This document shows positions 43,581 through 53,014 of a stretch of 64,000 nt of DNA, piece by piece (the first letter of the stretch is position 1; every line of letters begins with the position of its first letter). Origin of the DNA: an uncultured Methanomassiliicoccus sp. (GTDB lineage Archaea > Thermoplasmatota > Thermoplasmata > Methanomassiliicoccales > Methanomassiliicoccaceae); contig CAJKRY010000001.1 in NCBI GenBank assembly GCA_905202485.1, positions 186,001 to 250,000 on the forward strand, in the 5' to 3' direction. Made by a program: the position numbers and the translations under genes. The notes under the pieces are model-generated. The model made no database searches, had not been told where the DNA came from, and saw only the letters and a list, made by a program, of their open reading frames with translations.

Positions 43581-44384
43581 TCAGTGTGTATGAGCCTCTC
43601 CTGTAAGCATATTCAGAATAAATATCAGAAGTATGCCGATAACAACTAATGCATAGGCTTTGTAGTTATTGCGCTTTTCATGGAATGCTTCAGGAAGCAG
43701 ATCATACATACCAACAAAGGTGAATGTTCCTCCAGCCAGAGCCATTAAGATACCGATAGGTGCAGAGTCTATCAAATCTACTGCAAAAAATGAGATTATT
43801 GCAGCAATCGGCGTGATCAGGGTGAATAACCCGATATTGATTAAACCTTGTTTTCTCGGAACATCTGCCAGACAGAATGTTGTAGATAATGAGAATAAAT
43901 CTATGGCTTTGTGAGCTAAAATTGCAAGAAGTACCACTGTTCCCAATTCAGAATTTGCTTCAGAAGCAACTATGGCAGCTCCAAGGGCCAAACCATCTAC
44001 CGCAGAGTGAATGCCTAAGCCAGTAAAAGCTGCCATTGAGGTGAGTTTATGCTTATGTTCAGTCGTATGATTGCGACATTTCTTTTCATGGCGCTCTTTT
44101 ATTATGATCTCTAGCATTAAAAGGACTATAAATCCAATCATTACCCACATCAGAGCATGAGACACCGCATCGTGTGTATCTCCACCTTCTTCGATGAGTG
44201 TGTTTATTGCTTCAGGAATCAATATTAAAAAGCTTGCACCGATAAACACACCAGCACTGATGGCAACAAAATAATGAAGATTTGAAGAACCCCATCTACG
44301 CAGATATGGAAGGGCTCCGCCGATTAAAGAGACTACGATTATTGCCAGTAAATAAAACACCAGCTCCACTAAGGTATCACTCAT
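43581..44384 (-). CDS. ZIP-family metal transporter
   Basis: The 267-residue membrane protein has eight predicted helices, the His-rich cytosolic loop (EKKCRNHTTEHKHK) and the two metal-site helices with GIHSAVDGLALGAA and LAHKAIDLFSL. The first motif keeps the canonical HSxxDG. The second keeps H-K-x-x-D in place of the common HExxHE-type pattern. ZIP proteins bring zinc, iron or manganese into the cytosol; the metal cannot be assigned. Its promoter region faces a large hairpin at 44500-44584. Confidence 0.88.
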   Translation of the reverse strand: MSDTLVELVFYLLAIIVVSLIGGALPYLRRWGSSNLHYFVAISAGVFIGASFLILIPEAINTLIEEGGDTHDAVSHALMWVMIGFIVLLMLEIIIKERHEKKCRNHTTEHKHKLTSMAAFTGLGIHSAVDGLALGAAIVASEANSELGTVVLLAILAHKAIDLFSLSTTFCLADVPRKQGLINIGLFTLITPIAAIISFFAVDLIDSAPIGILMALAGGTFTFVGMYDLLPEAFHEKRNNYKAYALVVIGILLIFILNMLTGEAHTH

Positions 44385-44499
44385 TGCTATCCTAAAATGA
44401 GAATTGTGACTTCTTATTAAAAACTTTTGTATTTTTTAATAAACTCACGTTTTTTTATATTCATTTTTTAGAATTTAATTAATTACTGTATACCAATAT

Positions 44500-44584
44500 A
44501 AATGACACAGCAAAGTAAAAGCATCAGTGTGATCATTTTGTTCCATCAAATGGAACACATTGCTTTTATTTTGCTTAGTCATTT
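44500..44584. repeat. 85-nt near-perfect hairpin
   Basis: Outer arms AAATGAC (44500-44506) and GTCATTT (44578-44584) pair, followed by GCAAAGTAAAAGCA (44510-44523) against TGCTTTTATTTTGC (44561-44574), with a single G-T wobble. The tip is a perfect 8-bp stem TGTTCCAT/ATGGAACA (44539-44557). The segment sits in the 256-bp gap between the ZIP gene and the next minus-strand gene, right after an ACCAATATAA sequence that could be a promoter. It may be a structured RNA, a terminator or a miniature mobile element. Confidence 0.55.
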
Positions 44585-44640
44585 GAGTACTTATTCATCT
44601 AAATTAATAGCGTTTGATAGTTTACATACAATAATAGTGT

Positions 44641-45015
44641 TTATTCCCTTCCCCAGGCATCAGAAGGCAGTTCTTCATAGATTTTCATAAATTCTTCGTC
44701 TTCAGATCTGCTTGAATCTATGCGTGCCAGTCTAGCCACCTGATCAGTTTTCAGCATCCAGTAATGGATTCTCCACATTTTTCCTTTTTTCAAATGGACT
44801 TCTTCTTCCATAGTTGTCAAAAGTCCTTCTTCCTCCAACATGTAGAAAATATCTCTGTCTTCAGATGCTAAGCGGTTATCAATAACAGACCCTGCATAAC
44901 CAAAGAATCCTGCTATGTACTCAGCAAGCTTTTTCAAATCTTCATTTTTCATGCCTTTCTTCCCAAGAGTATTCTTGAGAGCTAGCTCCATTTCCAGTAC
45001 GGATACGACCGTCAT
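44641..45015 (-). CDS. DUF6015-like protein
   Basis: From ATG 45015 (GGAGAT ribosome site upstream) the product has 124 residues, soluble and helical, with LAEYIAGFFGYAGSVIDNRLASEDRDIFYMLEEEGLL and a KKGKMWRIHYWMLK segment. The pattern resembles a winged-helix-like family seen in Thermoplasmata and annotated as DUF6015; this match is from memory. The ORF can be extended to 45057. No function can be stated. It could be a small regulator. Confidence 0.65.
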   Translation of the reverse strand: MTVVSVLEMELALKNTLGKKGMKNEDLKKLAEYIAGFFGYAGSVIDNRLASEDRDIFYMLEEEGLLTTMEEEVHLKKGKMWRIHYWMLKTDQVARLARIDSSRSEDEEFMKIYEELPSDAWGRE

Positions 45016-45213
45016 GGTTAAGTAATCTCCAATTAGGAAGTAGATATATCTTTTCATAAAGGTATACTACCATAAAATAATCATATGGACTGCTGGATGT
45101 TTTAATCCATTTATGGTTTTATTCTTTCATCTTCTAGATTTAAATTAAATGACAATACAATATTTTGCTACAAAATCTAATTATAATTATATCCTTTAAC
45201 GAATTTGATCACT

Positions 45214-45702
45214 ATGAGTATCACATATGAAAAACAAGTATATTTATTTGAGGAAGAAAAAGCATTTAACACGAACATCGCTGTAAGAAAAGAGCTTAAA
45301 AATGGAAGAAGGATTTTATACATATCCAAGACACCCATTGGAGTTCTAAAAGAACAATTTGATGATGAAAATGAATTGATAGACTTAAGATCGTTATCGC
45401 CCAGACCTGAATCGGACTGCATTTCACCCATGAATACTGAAGCACTGAAATGTACAGTACAAAAATTTATTGATGAAAATTCAGATGGAGTAATTGTTCT
45501 TAATGGAATCGATGTAATGGAAAAATGGATGAGTTTCAATATAATTAAATCGATCGTAGAAGAAATGATAGAACTCGCTATAAGCAACAATCATTCTGTT
45601 ATAATTACACAAAACCCATTGGCAATTAATTCTCAAAAACTGTTAATCTTAGAATCATTAGCAGACGAAATAGTATCTAAAAAATCTAAAAATACTAATT
45701 AA
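45214..45702 (+). CDS. DUF835-like protein
   Basis: The 162-residue product (ATG 45214; a TTG lies at 45205) resembles the archaeal DUF835 domain: an opening with an N-terminal strand and RRILYISKTPIGVLKEQF, then a central DGVIVLNGIDVMEKWMSF and a closing NNHSVIITQNP. The domain is RecA-like in layout and often attached to sensor proteins; here it stands alone. A TATA-like ATTATAATTATATCC lies about 15-35 bp upstream, so the mRNA may be leaderless. Role unknown. Confidence 0.68.
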   Translation: MSITYEKQVYLFEEEKAFNTNIAVRKELKNGRRILYISKTPIGVLKEQFDDENELIDLRSLSPRPESDCISPMNTEALKCTVQKFIDENSDGVIVLNGIDVMEKWMSFNIIKSIVEEMIELAISNNHSVIITQNPLAINSQKLLILESLADEIVSKKSKNTN

Positions 45703-45771
45703 TACCAAATAAGTACCTTAATAGGACTTATAGGTGCTAGATAAGTACGCTATAAGGCATACAATCAAGCG

Positions 45772-46326
45772 TTAGATAGCTCCGAGACCTTCAAGGAGAA
45801 CCTTCAAACCAATCAGGATCAGGATTATGCCACCGAATATCTCTGCTCCTGACTGGAATTTCATTCCAAAGAAACTACCGGACTTTACTCCGATGAATGA
45901 TATTACAAATGTGACTAAACCGATAATCACCACTGCAGGAAGTAATGTAACGCCCGTAAGCGAGAAACTTATACCGACCGCTAAAGAGTCTATGCTGGTA
46001 GCAATTGAAAGAAGTATCAAATTCTTGAAGTCCAGACTTTTAGTGGCCTCTTTTTCTTCTCTGGACTCTTTAATCATTCTGAGTCCTAATATTATCAGCA
46101 GAGCTGCTGCGATTATGTAGCTAAAAGATTCAATGAAACCATGAAAACTTTCACCAATGTAGTAGCCGATTATGGGCATGATTGCCTGAAATCCACCGAA
46201 AAATAATCCGATTATCGCTGCGTCTCGTATCGTAGCTTTTCCAATGGAGATGCCCTTGCATATTGAAACGGCAAAGGCATCCATGGACAATCCTACTGCA
46301 ATAAGGATGAGTTCAATCAGGTTCAT
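45772..46326 (-). CDS. mntP: manganese efflux pump, MntP family
   Basis: The 184-residue protein has six membrane helices in two repeats with the conserved acidic motifs LSMDAFAVSICKG (near 14-26) and TSIDSLAVGIS (near 108-118), as in MntP (formerly DUF204). It should export Mn2+. It begins 39 bp after the PolD large-subunit gene ends on the same strand, so there is no room for a yybP-ykoY riboswitch of usual size; expression probably depends on read-through from upstream. Confidence 0.9.
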   Translation of the reverse strand: MNLIELILIAVGLSMDAFAVSICKGISIGKATIRDAAIIGLFFGGFQAIMPIIGYYIGESFHGFIESFSYIIAAALLIILGLRMIKESREEKEATKSLDFKNLILLSIATSIDSLAVGISFSLTGVTLLPAVVIIGLVTFVISFIGVKSGSFFGMKFQSGAEIFGGIILILIGLKVLLEGLGAI

Positions 46327-46365
46327 GGTATCGTAGGTCGCTTAGGTGTCAAAGTTGTTAAATGA

Positions 46366-49300
46366 TTACATAAAGTCCGTGAGCTTGCACTTTTTAATCT
46401 TATCTGATTGAAACAGTGAATTCATGGATTCTTCTACAATTGCAATACGCTGCTGAGTATAGGCATCGAGATCAAACTTTTCGCTGATTTCTTTAGCTAT
46501 CTCAAGGTATTTCTTAACACTTTTCTCATGTACTGTCAATGTTAAGCTGTTTCCACAGTAACAGCGTCCGATTAAAGGCACTCTTCTGTATTTAGCATTA
46601 CATTTGGTACATCTCAGAGTTTGTGAAGAGAAACTCTTGAGGTTTCCAATCATATCTGGTAAAAAGTGTTTTGTAATCACCCTATAAGCTACATCCTGAG
46701 CATCCACAGCTCTTACTTTACGTGCTATTTCAAGCTGCGCGTTCATCTTATCTATCATTGTTTCCAATGTTTTGTATGCAGATTCCGCAGGTCCAGCTGA
46801 AATATTAGATGTATCGTGTGTGAATCCAAATCCCTCATACTGCAGAGAAGACCCGATTCTGGTTGCTACAGTATCCATTATTTTTTCGATATCTTTCGGA
46901 TGCTTATACTCAAGTGTCGCATTATAAAATTCAAGCGGATATTCCCATAAGACATCTATGTTATGAGCTTCTTTATCAATCTCATTCGGATCAAGCCTGG
47001 TAGTAAGAACTAACGGTGCATCCATCAGACCTCCTCGTCTATCCGGCAAGAAGGATCTTGAGAAGTTGATAAGACCGTCTAAAAGCAGAATCACGGAGTC
47101 TTCATCTCCATCTGCGTTACGTCTTTTCGAAGCGTGAAAGAAAGGATGGCCGTAACCGACGTTTGATTTGGTATACCCGATGAGCCTGCAGAGAATTCCG
47201 CCGGAAGTGTGCGGAGCAAGACCTATTGTCAACTGTCCAATAAGATCCTCCCGAGTTTTTGCATTATAAAACCGTTCCATCCCGTATTGCTTCTCCAGCA
47301 GATCATCGATAAATTTGGAAACTTTAACAAGATAATCTCCGCATCCCACAGAAGGTATGATATCCTGAACACGAAGTTCACAAATCTGGTTTCCATCAAC
47401 CAGATCATTTCCAAATGTGTCCTTTAGATAGCCAATGTTTCTAGCTTTCTCTACGCTCAGACCAATCTCATTAGGTTTGAAATGGGTGACGGGAACATCG
47501 GTCATATCATACCTGATTGTTCCGTCTTTAAAAACAAAGAGACCATTTGCAGCCCTCAGCACTCCTTTTTCCATAGCTTCGGGAGTTTTGTTTTTAGACA
47601 TCATTCCCTGTACCCCTTTGATTTCAGGTGCAGGATAAATGCCCAATTTGCTCAGAGCGTCTGAAAGTACTTTCGAGAGATCTATTTTTTGAGAGGTAGG
47701 CTCGCTTATCGGTACTGTATGCCCTCCGCAGTCTGGACATCCGCAGAAGAATCCAGTTTTTCCACATCTGGTACATTGTCTGAGCCCGATGTCTACTTCG
47801 ATTGTCCTGCCCCTGACGGCTACAGAAACCAGACGCTGCATTCCTCCATTCTGGCCGAGAGGGAAAAGAGCATGTGGCGGCGGCTTCATTTCTCGTTCTT
47901 TAGCCTTCTCCGGACGTCCCATTCTGGCACCGATTCTGGTTACAGCACGGGCCCGGACGTCTATGCCCATAACGTTTGAAATAGCCCTGAGCGTACCTGA
48001 TGAGAATGCTTTATCCTCCTCTTCCCCTGGATCAATTAAAGAAGATCTTTCGACAATTTTTCCGTCTTCTATGCCCAGACCTAAACCTTCAAGCAGCGGA
48101 ACCGAGTAAAAATCAACTACAATTTTACCATCTTGAATAGTATGCAGAGCACCTAGTGTCTCAAGCGTCCTTTTAGGAAAGTTTTCTCTTGGAAGTATCA
48201 ATTTACCTTCGGCAAAAACTCCATGTCTGAGTATTTCAGAGCGGAGAATGTTGAGTTCATCTACTGTTTCATCATACCAAAAAAGATTGAATTTCGGATG
48301 CAACGGAACTCCGTATGTTTTTGAAATTTCCTTGGCGCGTTCATACGTGGGATCGCTCCAGTCCTCAGGAAGCTCCTCACATTTGGATCTAAGTTCTACC
48401 TTATACCACTCTGGTGAATATGCACCAGGAGCAAGTACATGGTTATTCTCCATGAATTCTCCATACGGCAGCAGCACCTCTCCGAGATCGACTATTTCTG
48501 CGATATCTTTCCTAATTGTTCTGATCTCTTCCGCCTCCTTGGGCTGTATGAGATCTCCGTTCTTCATCAGCAGAATGGGGCCTTCGATCTGATCGCAAGG
48601 AGTTACTGCTCCGGCTTTGCCTGGCCTCTCAATCTTAATCTGGGTTCCTATTGCTAAGAAGTCATCCAAAGCAAACATGGTTCCTGGATGAATTGCCAAA
48701 GCAGCTAAACCTGTAGTCCTGCCTCTACCGTACCTCAACCGCAGTCCGCCTGCTTTCGAGGGGTGCCCAATAACCGGCCTTCCAGCTACCATATCTTTTA
48801 AAAACTTAGAATCAGGAACTATGCCTTTAGTCTCTTTCCCTCCTGAGACTTCTGCTTCATGGTGCTGTTTCCATTTCAGATATTCATCGATGAATTCCCA
48901 CCCGTCAATTCCAAGTTTTTTCACGTGTTTTTGAATCTTAGGAGCCTTGAGACACATTCCCTCAGCAATGACCAGACATGCTCCGCCTCTGACCTGGTTT
49001 GTTTCAATGCGCGGAAGATCCCTGAATCCTGAGATTTCCATCTTTTCCGTGCCTTCGCCGTCAACGCATACCGGGCAGGATCTTGTGATAATCTCTATCT
49101 CCTCATTGCCCGGACAATACTGAAGATGCTGGCACTGCCTGTAGAGCGGAATCTCTTCCTTAAAACGCTGAACCTCAGATTCAGTAGGAATATATTTTCC
49201 TAAGCCCAATTCTCGTCTTACCACATCTCCGATAAGAACGCTTAAAGCCTGTCCGGTGCCGCCGGCGGCACGTATAGGTCCAGCGAATGATAAAGAAAGA

Positions 49301-49716
49301 TATTCACTGCCATCGGCATTTTTACCGATTTTTGCTCCAGCAATTCCCTCAAGAGGGGCAACAAGAATTCCTTCTGTCAACACAGCAAGACCAACTCTCA
49401 CTGCCCTGTCGACTCGTTCTTCCCGCGTTTTGGCCTCTCGAGAAGCCATTTCTTTTGCAATCAGCAGTGAAACTTCTTCCCTGTTATGATCGATGGACAA
49501 TTCCCTGATACGTTCGGCTACACCTTCGACATGCCAATCAGCTAGCAGTTTTTCTACACGGGAAGCAAGATCTTCTGCCCTAGGAATCTCTACAGTTAAC
49601 TCAGGATCCAAACCTTTGCTTCTGGCTTCATTTGCAATCTGATAGCAATGTTCTGCACCATCTGCCAAATTTTTAAAGTACTCTTTCATGTGCTGGCTGC
49701 ACGCGACATCTGGCAT
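46366..49716 (-). CDS. polC: DNA polymerase II (PolD) large subunit DP2
   Basis: The 1116-residue catalytic subunit of the euryarchaeal replicase PolD. It has the two-barrel catalytic core (GPIRAAGGTGQALSVLIGDVVRRELG, NGDEDSVILLLDGLINFSRSFLPDRRGG with catalytic acids) and several zinc modules: CQHLQYCPGN...CPVC, CTRCGKTGFFCGCPDC, and C-terminal CTKC...CYCG. No intein interrupts it, unlike many euryarchaeal homologs. The small subunit DP1 is not in the window. Transcribed leftward after the NOG1-like GTPase gene with an 8-bp gap. Confidence 0.97.
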   Translation of the reverse strand: MPDVACSQHMKEYFKNLADGAEHCYQIANEARSKGLDPELTVEIPRAEDLASRVEKLLADWHVEGVAERIRELSIDHNREEVSLLIAKEMASREAKTREERVDRAVRVGLAVLTEGILVAPLEGIAGAKIGKNADGSEYLSLSFAGPIRAAGGTGQALSVLIGDVVRRELGLGKYIPTESEVQRFKEEIPLYRQCQHLQYCPGNEEIEIITRSCPVCVDGEGTEKMEISGFRDLPRIETNQVRGGACLVIAEGMCLKAPKIQKHVKKLGIDGWEFIDEYLKWKQHHEAEVSGGKETKGIVPDSKFLKDMVAGRPVIGHPSKAGGLRLRYGRGRTTGLAALAIHPGTMFALDDFLAIGTQIKIERPGKAGAVTPCDQIEGPILLMKNGDLIQPKEAEEIRTIRKDIAEIVDLGEVLLPYGEFMENNHVLAPGAYSPEWYKVELRSKCEELPEDWSDPTYERAKEISKTYGVPLHPKFNLFWYDETVDELNILRSEILRHGVFAEGKLILPRENFPKRTLETLGALHTIQDGKIVVDFYSVPLLEGLGLGIEDGKIVERSSLIDPGEEEDKAFSSGTLRAISNVMGIDVRARAVTRIGARMGRPEKAKEREMKPPPHALFPLGQNGGMQRLVSVAVRGRTIEVDIGLRQCTRCGKTGFFCGCPDCGGHTVPISEPTSQKIDLSKVLSDALSKLGIYPAPEIKGVQGMMSKNKTPEAMEKGVLRAANGLFVFKDGTIRYDMTDVPVTHFKPNEIGLSVEKARNIGYLKDTFGNDLVDGNQICELRVQDIIPSVGCGDYLVKVSKFIDDLLEKQYGMERFYNAKTREDLIGQLTIGLAPHTSGGILCRLIGYTKSNVGYGHPFFHASKRRNADGDEDSVILLLDGLINFSRSFLPDRRGGLMDAPLVLTTRLDPNEIDKEAHNIDVLWEYPLEFYNATLEYKHPKDIEKIMDTVATRIGSSLQYEGFGFTHDTSNISAGPAESAYKTLETMIDKMNAQLEIARKVRAVDAQDVAYRVITKHFLPDMIGNLKSFSSQTLRCTKCNAKYRRVPLIGRCYCGNSLTLTVHEKSVKKYLEIAKEISEKFDLDAYTQQRIAIVEESMNSLFQSDKIKKCKLTDFM

Positions 49717-49724
49717 TGTTTAGT

Positions 49725-50720
49725 TCACTCCGGAAGTTTGTCCATATTTTCAAGACGTTTTGATTTTAAGAGCTTTTCTATCTCATCAATCAATTCATCC
49801 ACACCGTCACCGGTTTCACCCGAGATCTTTCTGCGGTCTGTGAAGTTCCCGGGAAGGTCGCATTTGTTTTCCACCTCAATCATTGGAATTTCATAAAAAT
49901 TATTTTTTACAGAATTTAGCAGAGCTATCTGCCTTTCAGTGGTGTATCCACAGCTTTCAGACGGGTCGATTACGAAGACAATTACATCCGCCAAATATTT
50001 CAATGCCAATATGGCCTGGAGCTCAATGCTGTTTCTCTCTTCCAGCTCCCTGTCTAACAGACCCGGAGTGTCTATAATCTGATATGTGCGCCACCCCTTT
50101 GTCAGATGGCCTATGATTACACCTTTTGTCGTAAACGGGTATGAAGCTACAGTAGGATTGGCAGTTGAGATTTTCTCTACAAGCTTACTCTTGCCTACAT
50201 TGGGATATCCGGCAATTACAATCGTCTCAAGATCTGGATCCACAGTTGGAAGAACTTTCAGTGAATCTCTTGCTTTCTGAAGGAATACTAGATCGTTATT
50301 GATTCTTTTTATGACCGATGAAAAACGTCCGTAGAACTCTTTGGTTAATTTGGCAACACTGTCGATGTTCGGTGCTTTTCTGACCTTGGCCAGGTACTTT
50401 CTCTGCAGCTCAGAACACTTCTCAGCGCACCATGAAACATTGGCAAGTGATATCTTGAGTTTGTCCTGACCGATTATCACATCAACCAATTGGGAAAAGA
50501 AGTCCTCTTCTTTCTCGATCTTTGGGAAGCCTCGTACATACTTGAGTAATGTGACGATTGTCATGTCGCCGATCGCCGTTATCTTAGCGATATTGGTTTT
50601 TTTGACAGTATCGAAAGGTACGGCACCATTTACTGTGATTTTAGAGGCTCTGGCATAAGCTTTATCCAGCAATTCTTGCGAGGTCATAATGGTTGGTATC
50701 TTTCTTTTCCAATCGGTCAT
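49725..50720 (-). CDS. NOG1-like GTPase
   Basis: The 331-residue GTPase has a helical N-terminal NOG1 domain and a G domain with GYPNVGKSKL, DTPGLLDRE and ENKCDLPG. NOG1/Nog1p proteins act in large-subunit ribosome assembly. It is shorter than eukaryotic NOG1 because the C-terminal domain is absent, as in other archaea. The ATG at 50720 is chosen over a TTG at 50729. It lies directly upstream of the PolD large subunit gene. Confidence 0.9.
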   Translation of the reverse strand: MTDWKRKIPTIMTSQELLDKAYARASKITVNGAVPFDTVKKTNIAKITAIGDMTIVTLLKYVRGFPKIEKEEDFFSQLVDVIIGQDKLKISLANVSWCAEKCSELQRKYLAKVRKAPNIDSVAKLTKEFYGRFSSVIKRINNDLVFLQKARDSLKVLPTVDPDLETIVIAGYPNVGKSKLVEKISTANPTVASYPFTTKGVIIGHLTKGWRTYQIIDTPGLLDRELEERNSIELQAILALKYLADVIVFVIDPSESCGYTTERQIALLNSVKNNFYEIPMIEVENKCDLPGNFTDRRKISGETGDGVDELIDEIEKLLKSKRLENMDKLPE

Positions 50721-50805
50721 GCCATTCAATATGAGATGGTGTTATTAAAGGTAAGTATACAGAATGACCTTTTATAAGACTGATTTACTATGAAGATGGG
50801 TTTGC

Positions 50806-51435
50806 ATGTATACTCCTGAACCGGTAATCAGATTGAAAAAAGATAATCGGGTTGTGCTGAGCGCAGAAGATGCGGAAAGTCTTCTGGCATTAAAAGAAGG
50901 GAATATCTCCAAAGTGGAAAATCTTCCCTTATTCACCACTCCAGACGGTTCTTCGTTAAATAAAGAAGGAGAGGGAATACTCAACGAGTATACAGAAAAA
51001 TCACGCTACTTCAAAGACTTTTTTTCTGCAGCATATAGAAACCCCACCCCGACAGTTGACGGAGTAATCATATCTTCAGGAAAGATTGTACTCATTCAGC
51101 GTAAAAAAGAGCCATTCAAAGGACAGTACGCCCTACCAGGTGGCTTTGTAGAATACGGCGAAACTGTAGAGAATGCGATAGTACGGGAAGTAAAGGAAGA
51201 AACGGGTCTGGAAACTGAAATAGTTGATCTGATAGGAGTTTTCTCAGCTCCAGACCGGGATCCGCGGAGACATACGTTATCGATTGCATATTCGCTGCGT
51301 ATAACCAGTGGGACCCTCTGTTCCGGAGATGATGCGGCTTCTGCAGACTATTATCCGTTGGATAATCTTCCGCCTTTAGCTTTTGACCATGGTAGCATAA
51401 TTGAGAAATGGAAGGAGAATGGCAATAGGCATTAA
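50806..51435 (+). CDS. NUDIX hydrolase
   Basis: The 209-residue product has an N-terminal region of about 75 residues without a recognised domain and then a NUDIX hydrolase fold. The NUDIX box G-x5-E-x7-R-E-x-x-E-E-x-G is complete at about residues 112-135 (GGFVEYGETVENAIVREVKE). The layout resembles ADP-ribose pyrophosphatase-like proteins, but the substrate is not predictable. Its stop overlaps the convergent Lrp gene by 4 bp. Confidence 0.9.
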   Translation: MYTPEPVIRLKKDNRVVLSAEDAESLLALKEGNISKVENLPLFTTPDGSSLNKEGEGILNEYTEKSRYFKDFFSAAYRNPTPTVDGVIISSGKIVLIQRKKEPFKGQYALPGGFVEYGETVENAIVREVKEETGLETEIVDLIGVFSAPDRDPRRHTLSIAYSLRITSGTLCSGDDAASADYYPLDNLPPLAFDHGSIIEKWKENGNRH

Positions 51436-51869
51436 ATTCCCGGATATCTGATCACAGGCTCCAAAATCATCGTAATCTCGATATCATAAAAACCCAGCGG
51501 TCTGATCTTCTTGTCGATGATTTCCGACAGCGTCTTGTTGTCTGTCGCAGAAAGTCTGAACATTATCTTCCGTCTGCCGGTAACCCGCAGTATCTCTGAA
51601 ACACCCTCGACTTTTTTCAGAGCTTCTACGGACTCAACTTCATCAGACGGAATTGAGACAGCAACGTACGCATCTGCATTGATACTCATTTTTTCATGAT
51701 CTACGATCACAGAATAGCCAGTTATTGTTTTATTTTCCTCAAGTTTTTTAATCCTGTCCCGCACAGTTGAAGGAGATCTGTCCACGATCTCTCCTATTTC
51801 TTCATAAGTCAACTTACTGTTCCTCTGAAGATACTTTAGTATCTCCGAATCCAAGTAATCTTGAACCAT
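51432..51869 (-). CDS. Lrp/AsnC-family transcription regulator
   Basis: The 145-residue regulator has an N-terminal helix-turn-helix (LQRNSKLTYEEIGEIVDRSPSTVRDRIKKLEE) and a C-terminal RAM domain that forms oligomers and binds amino acids or small effectors. It is the main class of metabolic regulator in euryarchaea. It has its own promoter region upstream and could bind sites throughout the genome. No operator could be assigned. Confidence 0.93.
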   Translation of the reverse strand: MVQDYLDSEILKYLQRNSKLTYEEIGEIVDRSPSTVRDRIKKLEENKTITGYSVIVDHEKMSINADAYVAVSIPSDEVESVEALKKVEGVSEILRVTGRRKIMFRLSATDNKTLSEIIDKKIRPLGFYDIEITMILEPVIRYPGI

Positions 51870-51995
51870 CTTCTAAATTCTATGTTTCCCTACGTTCTTA
51901 TAATTTGCAGTCATATTGATGATTCTGCTGAAATTTCCCAAAGTTCTGTATGATTGAGCCTTAATTTTATATCCTTATGTGCTTACTCATCGAAT

Positions 51996-52937
51996 ATGTC
52001 CAATCTTAATGTAGCTGTAATCGGCCCTGCTGACTTTGCTCGGGAACTCGGCAAAAAAGGAACGGTTTCAGATATTACTCTTTATGATCTAAAACAGGGA
52101 AAAGATACGGTTACTTTCATTGAAGCAAGCAAGTATCCAGAACGTCTTGCTCCTTTGTTCTTTGCTGTCTCCATGGCAGACAGCGCAATGGTTGTTATTG
52201 AAGAGATTAATTCCCAGCTGGGCGAATGCATAGTCATGCTTCATGCTGCTGGAATCTCTCATGGATACATAATTCTCAGAAACTACCTGACGTCTGAGCA
52301 GATAGCACCGCTTATTAAAGGAACCGTTCTTGAATCATACACCATTGTAAATGAAGACATGGTTGCTCTGAGAGAGCAGTTTCTCAATGATGCTAGAACT
52401 CTGCAGGATGAAAGTGAAGGCGCATGCTCCATTCCAATTGATCATTTTTTCAACGTTAAAGGAATAGGAACAGTCATTCTGGGATATGTCGCGGCAGGAA
52501 AAGTTTCAAAGCATGATGATCTGAAGATACTTCCTACTGACAAGACGGCACAGGTGCGTTCAATCCAGAAGCACGATGATGATTATGATGAGGCGTTTAA
52601 GGGCGACCGTGTTGGTCTGGCACTTAAAAACATCACCGTGGAAAATCTTGACCGGGGAGACGTGCTTACTTCGGACCCTAATATCAAATGCACATCTGAT
52701 CTGGAGACCAAGCTGGAACTAGTTCCATTCTGGAAAAGCCCAATAAAAGAAGGAATGGTTCTTCATATTGGACATTGGATGCAATTTATTCCTTCAAGAG
52801 TGGAAAGTGTTTCAGATGAGAAGGGAATAAAACTGATTCTCGAAAAACCTATGGTCCACTTACCAGGCGACAAAGCCGTGGTTATGTATCTAGACGGAGG
52901 CAAACTCAGGATTGTGGGATCAATTTCCCTCCCCTGA
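51996..52937 (+). CDS. EF-Tu/SelB-like protein with degenerate GTPase domain
   Basis: The 313-residue product has the three-part layout of EF-Tu/SelB. Its G-domain remnant (1-150) lacks the GxxxxGKS/T loop; the corresponding stretch reads GPADFARELGKKGT, and DxxG and NKxD are not visible. Domain 2 is well kept (IPIDHFFNVKGIGTVILGYVAAGKVSKHDDLKI...GDRVGLALKN) and the third domain follows. It is therefore a pseudo-GTPase. Archaea have such paralogs with no assigned role. The ATG 51996 is chosen since the upstream 14 codons are not protein-like and a TTTTATATCC promoter lies there. Confidence 0.78.
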   Translation: MSNLNVAVIGPADFARELGKKGTVSDITLYDLKQGKDTVTFIEASKYPERLAPLFFAVSMADSAMVVIEEINSQLGECIVMLHAAGISHGYIILRNYLTSEQIAPLIKGTVLESYTIVNEDMVALREQFLNDARTLQDESEGACSIPIDHFFNVKGIGTVILGYVAAGKVSKHDDLKILPTDKTAQVRSIQKHDDDYDEAFKGDRVGLALKNITVENLDRGDVLTSDPNIKCTSDLETKLELVPFWKSPIKEGMVLHIGHWMQFIPSRVESVSDEKGIKLILEKPMVHLPGDKAVVMYLDGGKLRIVGSISLP

Positions 52938-53014
52938 TTCTTTCTGATTTAAACCTTACATCTTCGCACCCGTGGCGAGCAAAATACTATTACAAGGCGG
53001 AATAAGATTGGTTT

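Noticed and set aside
46327..46365. Manganese riboswitch (yybP-ykoY) before mntP
   Set aside because: Only 39 bp separate the genes, too short for the aptamer.
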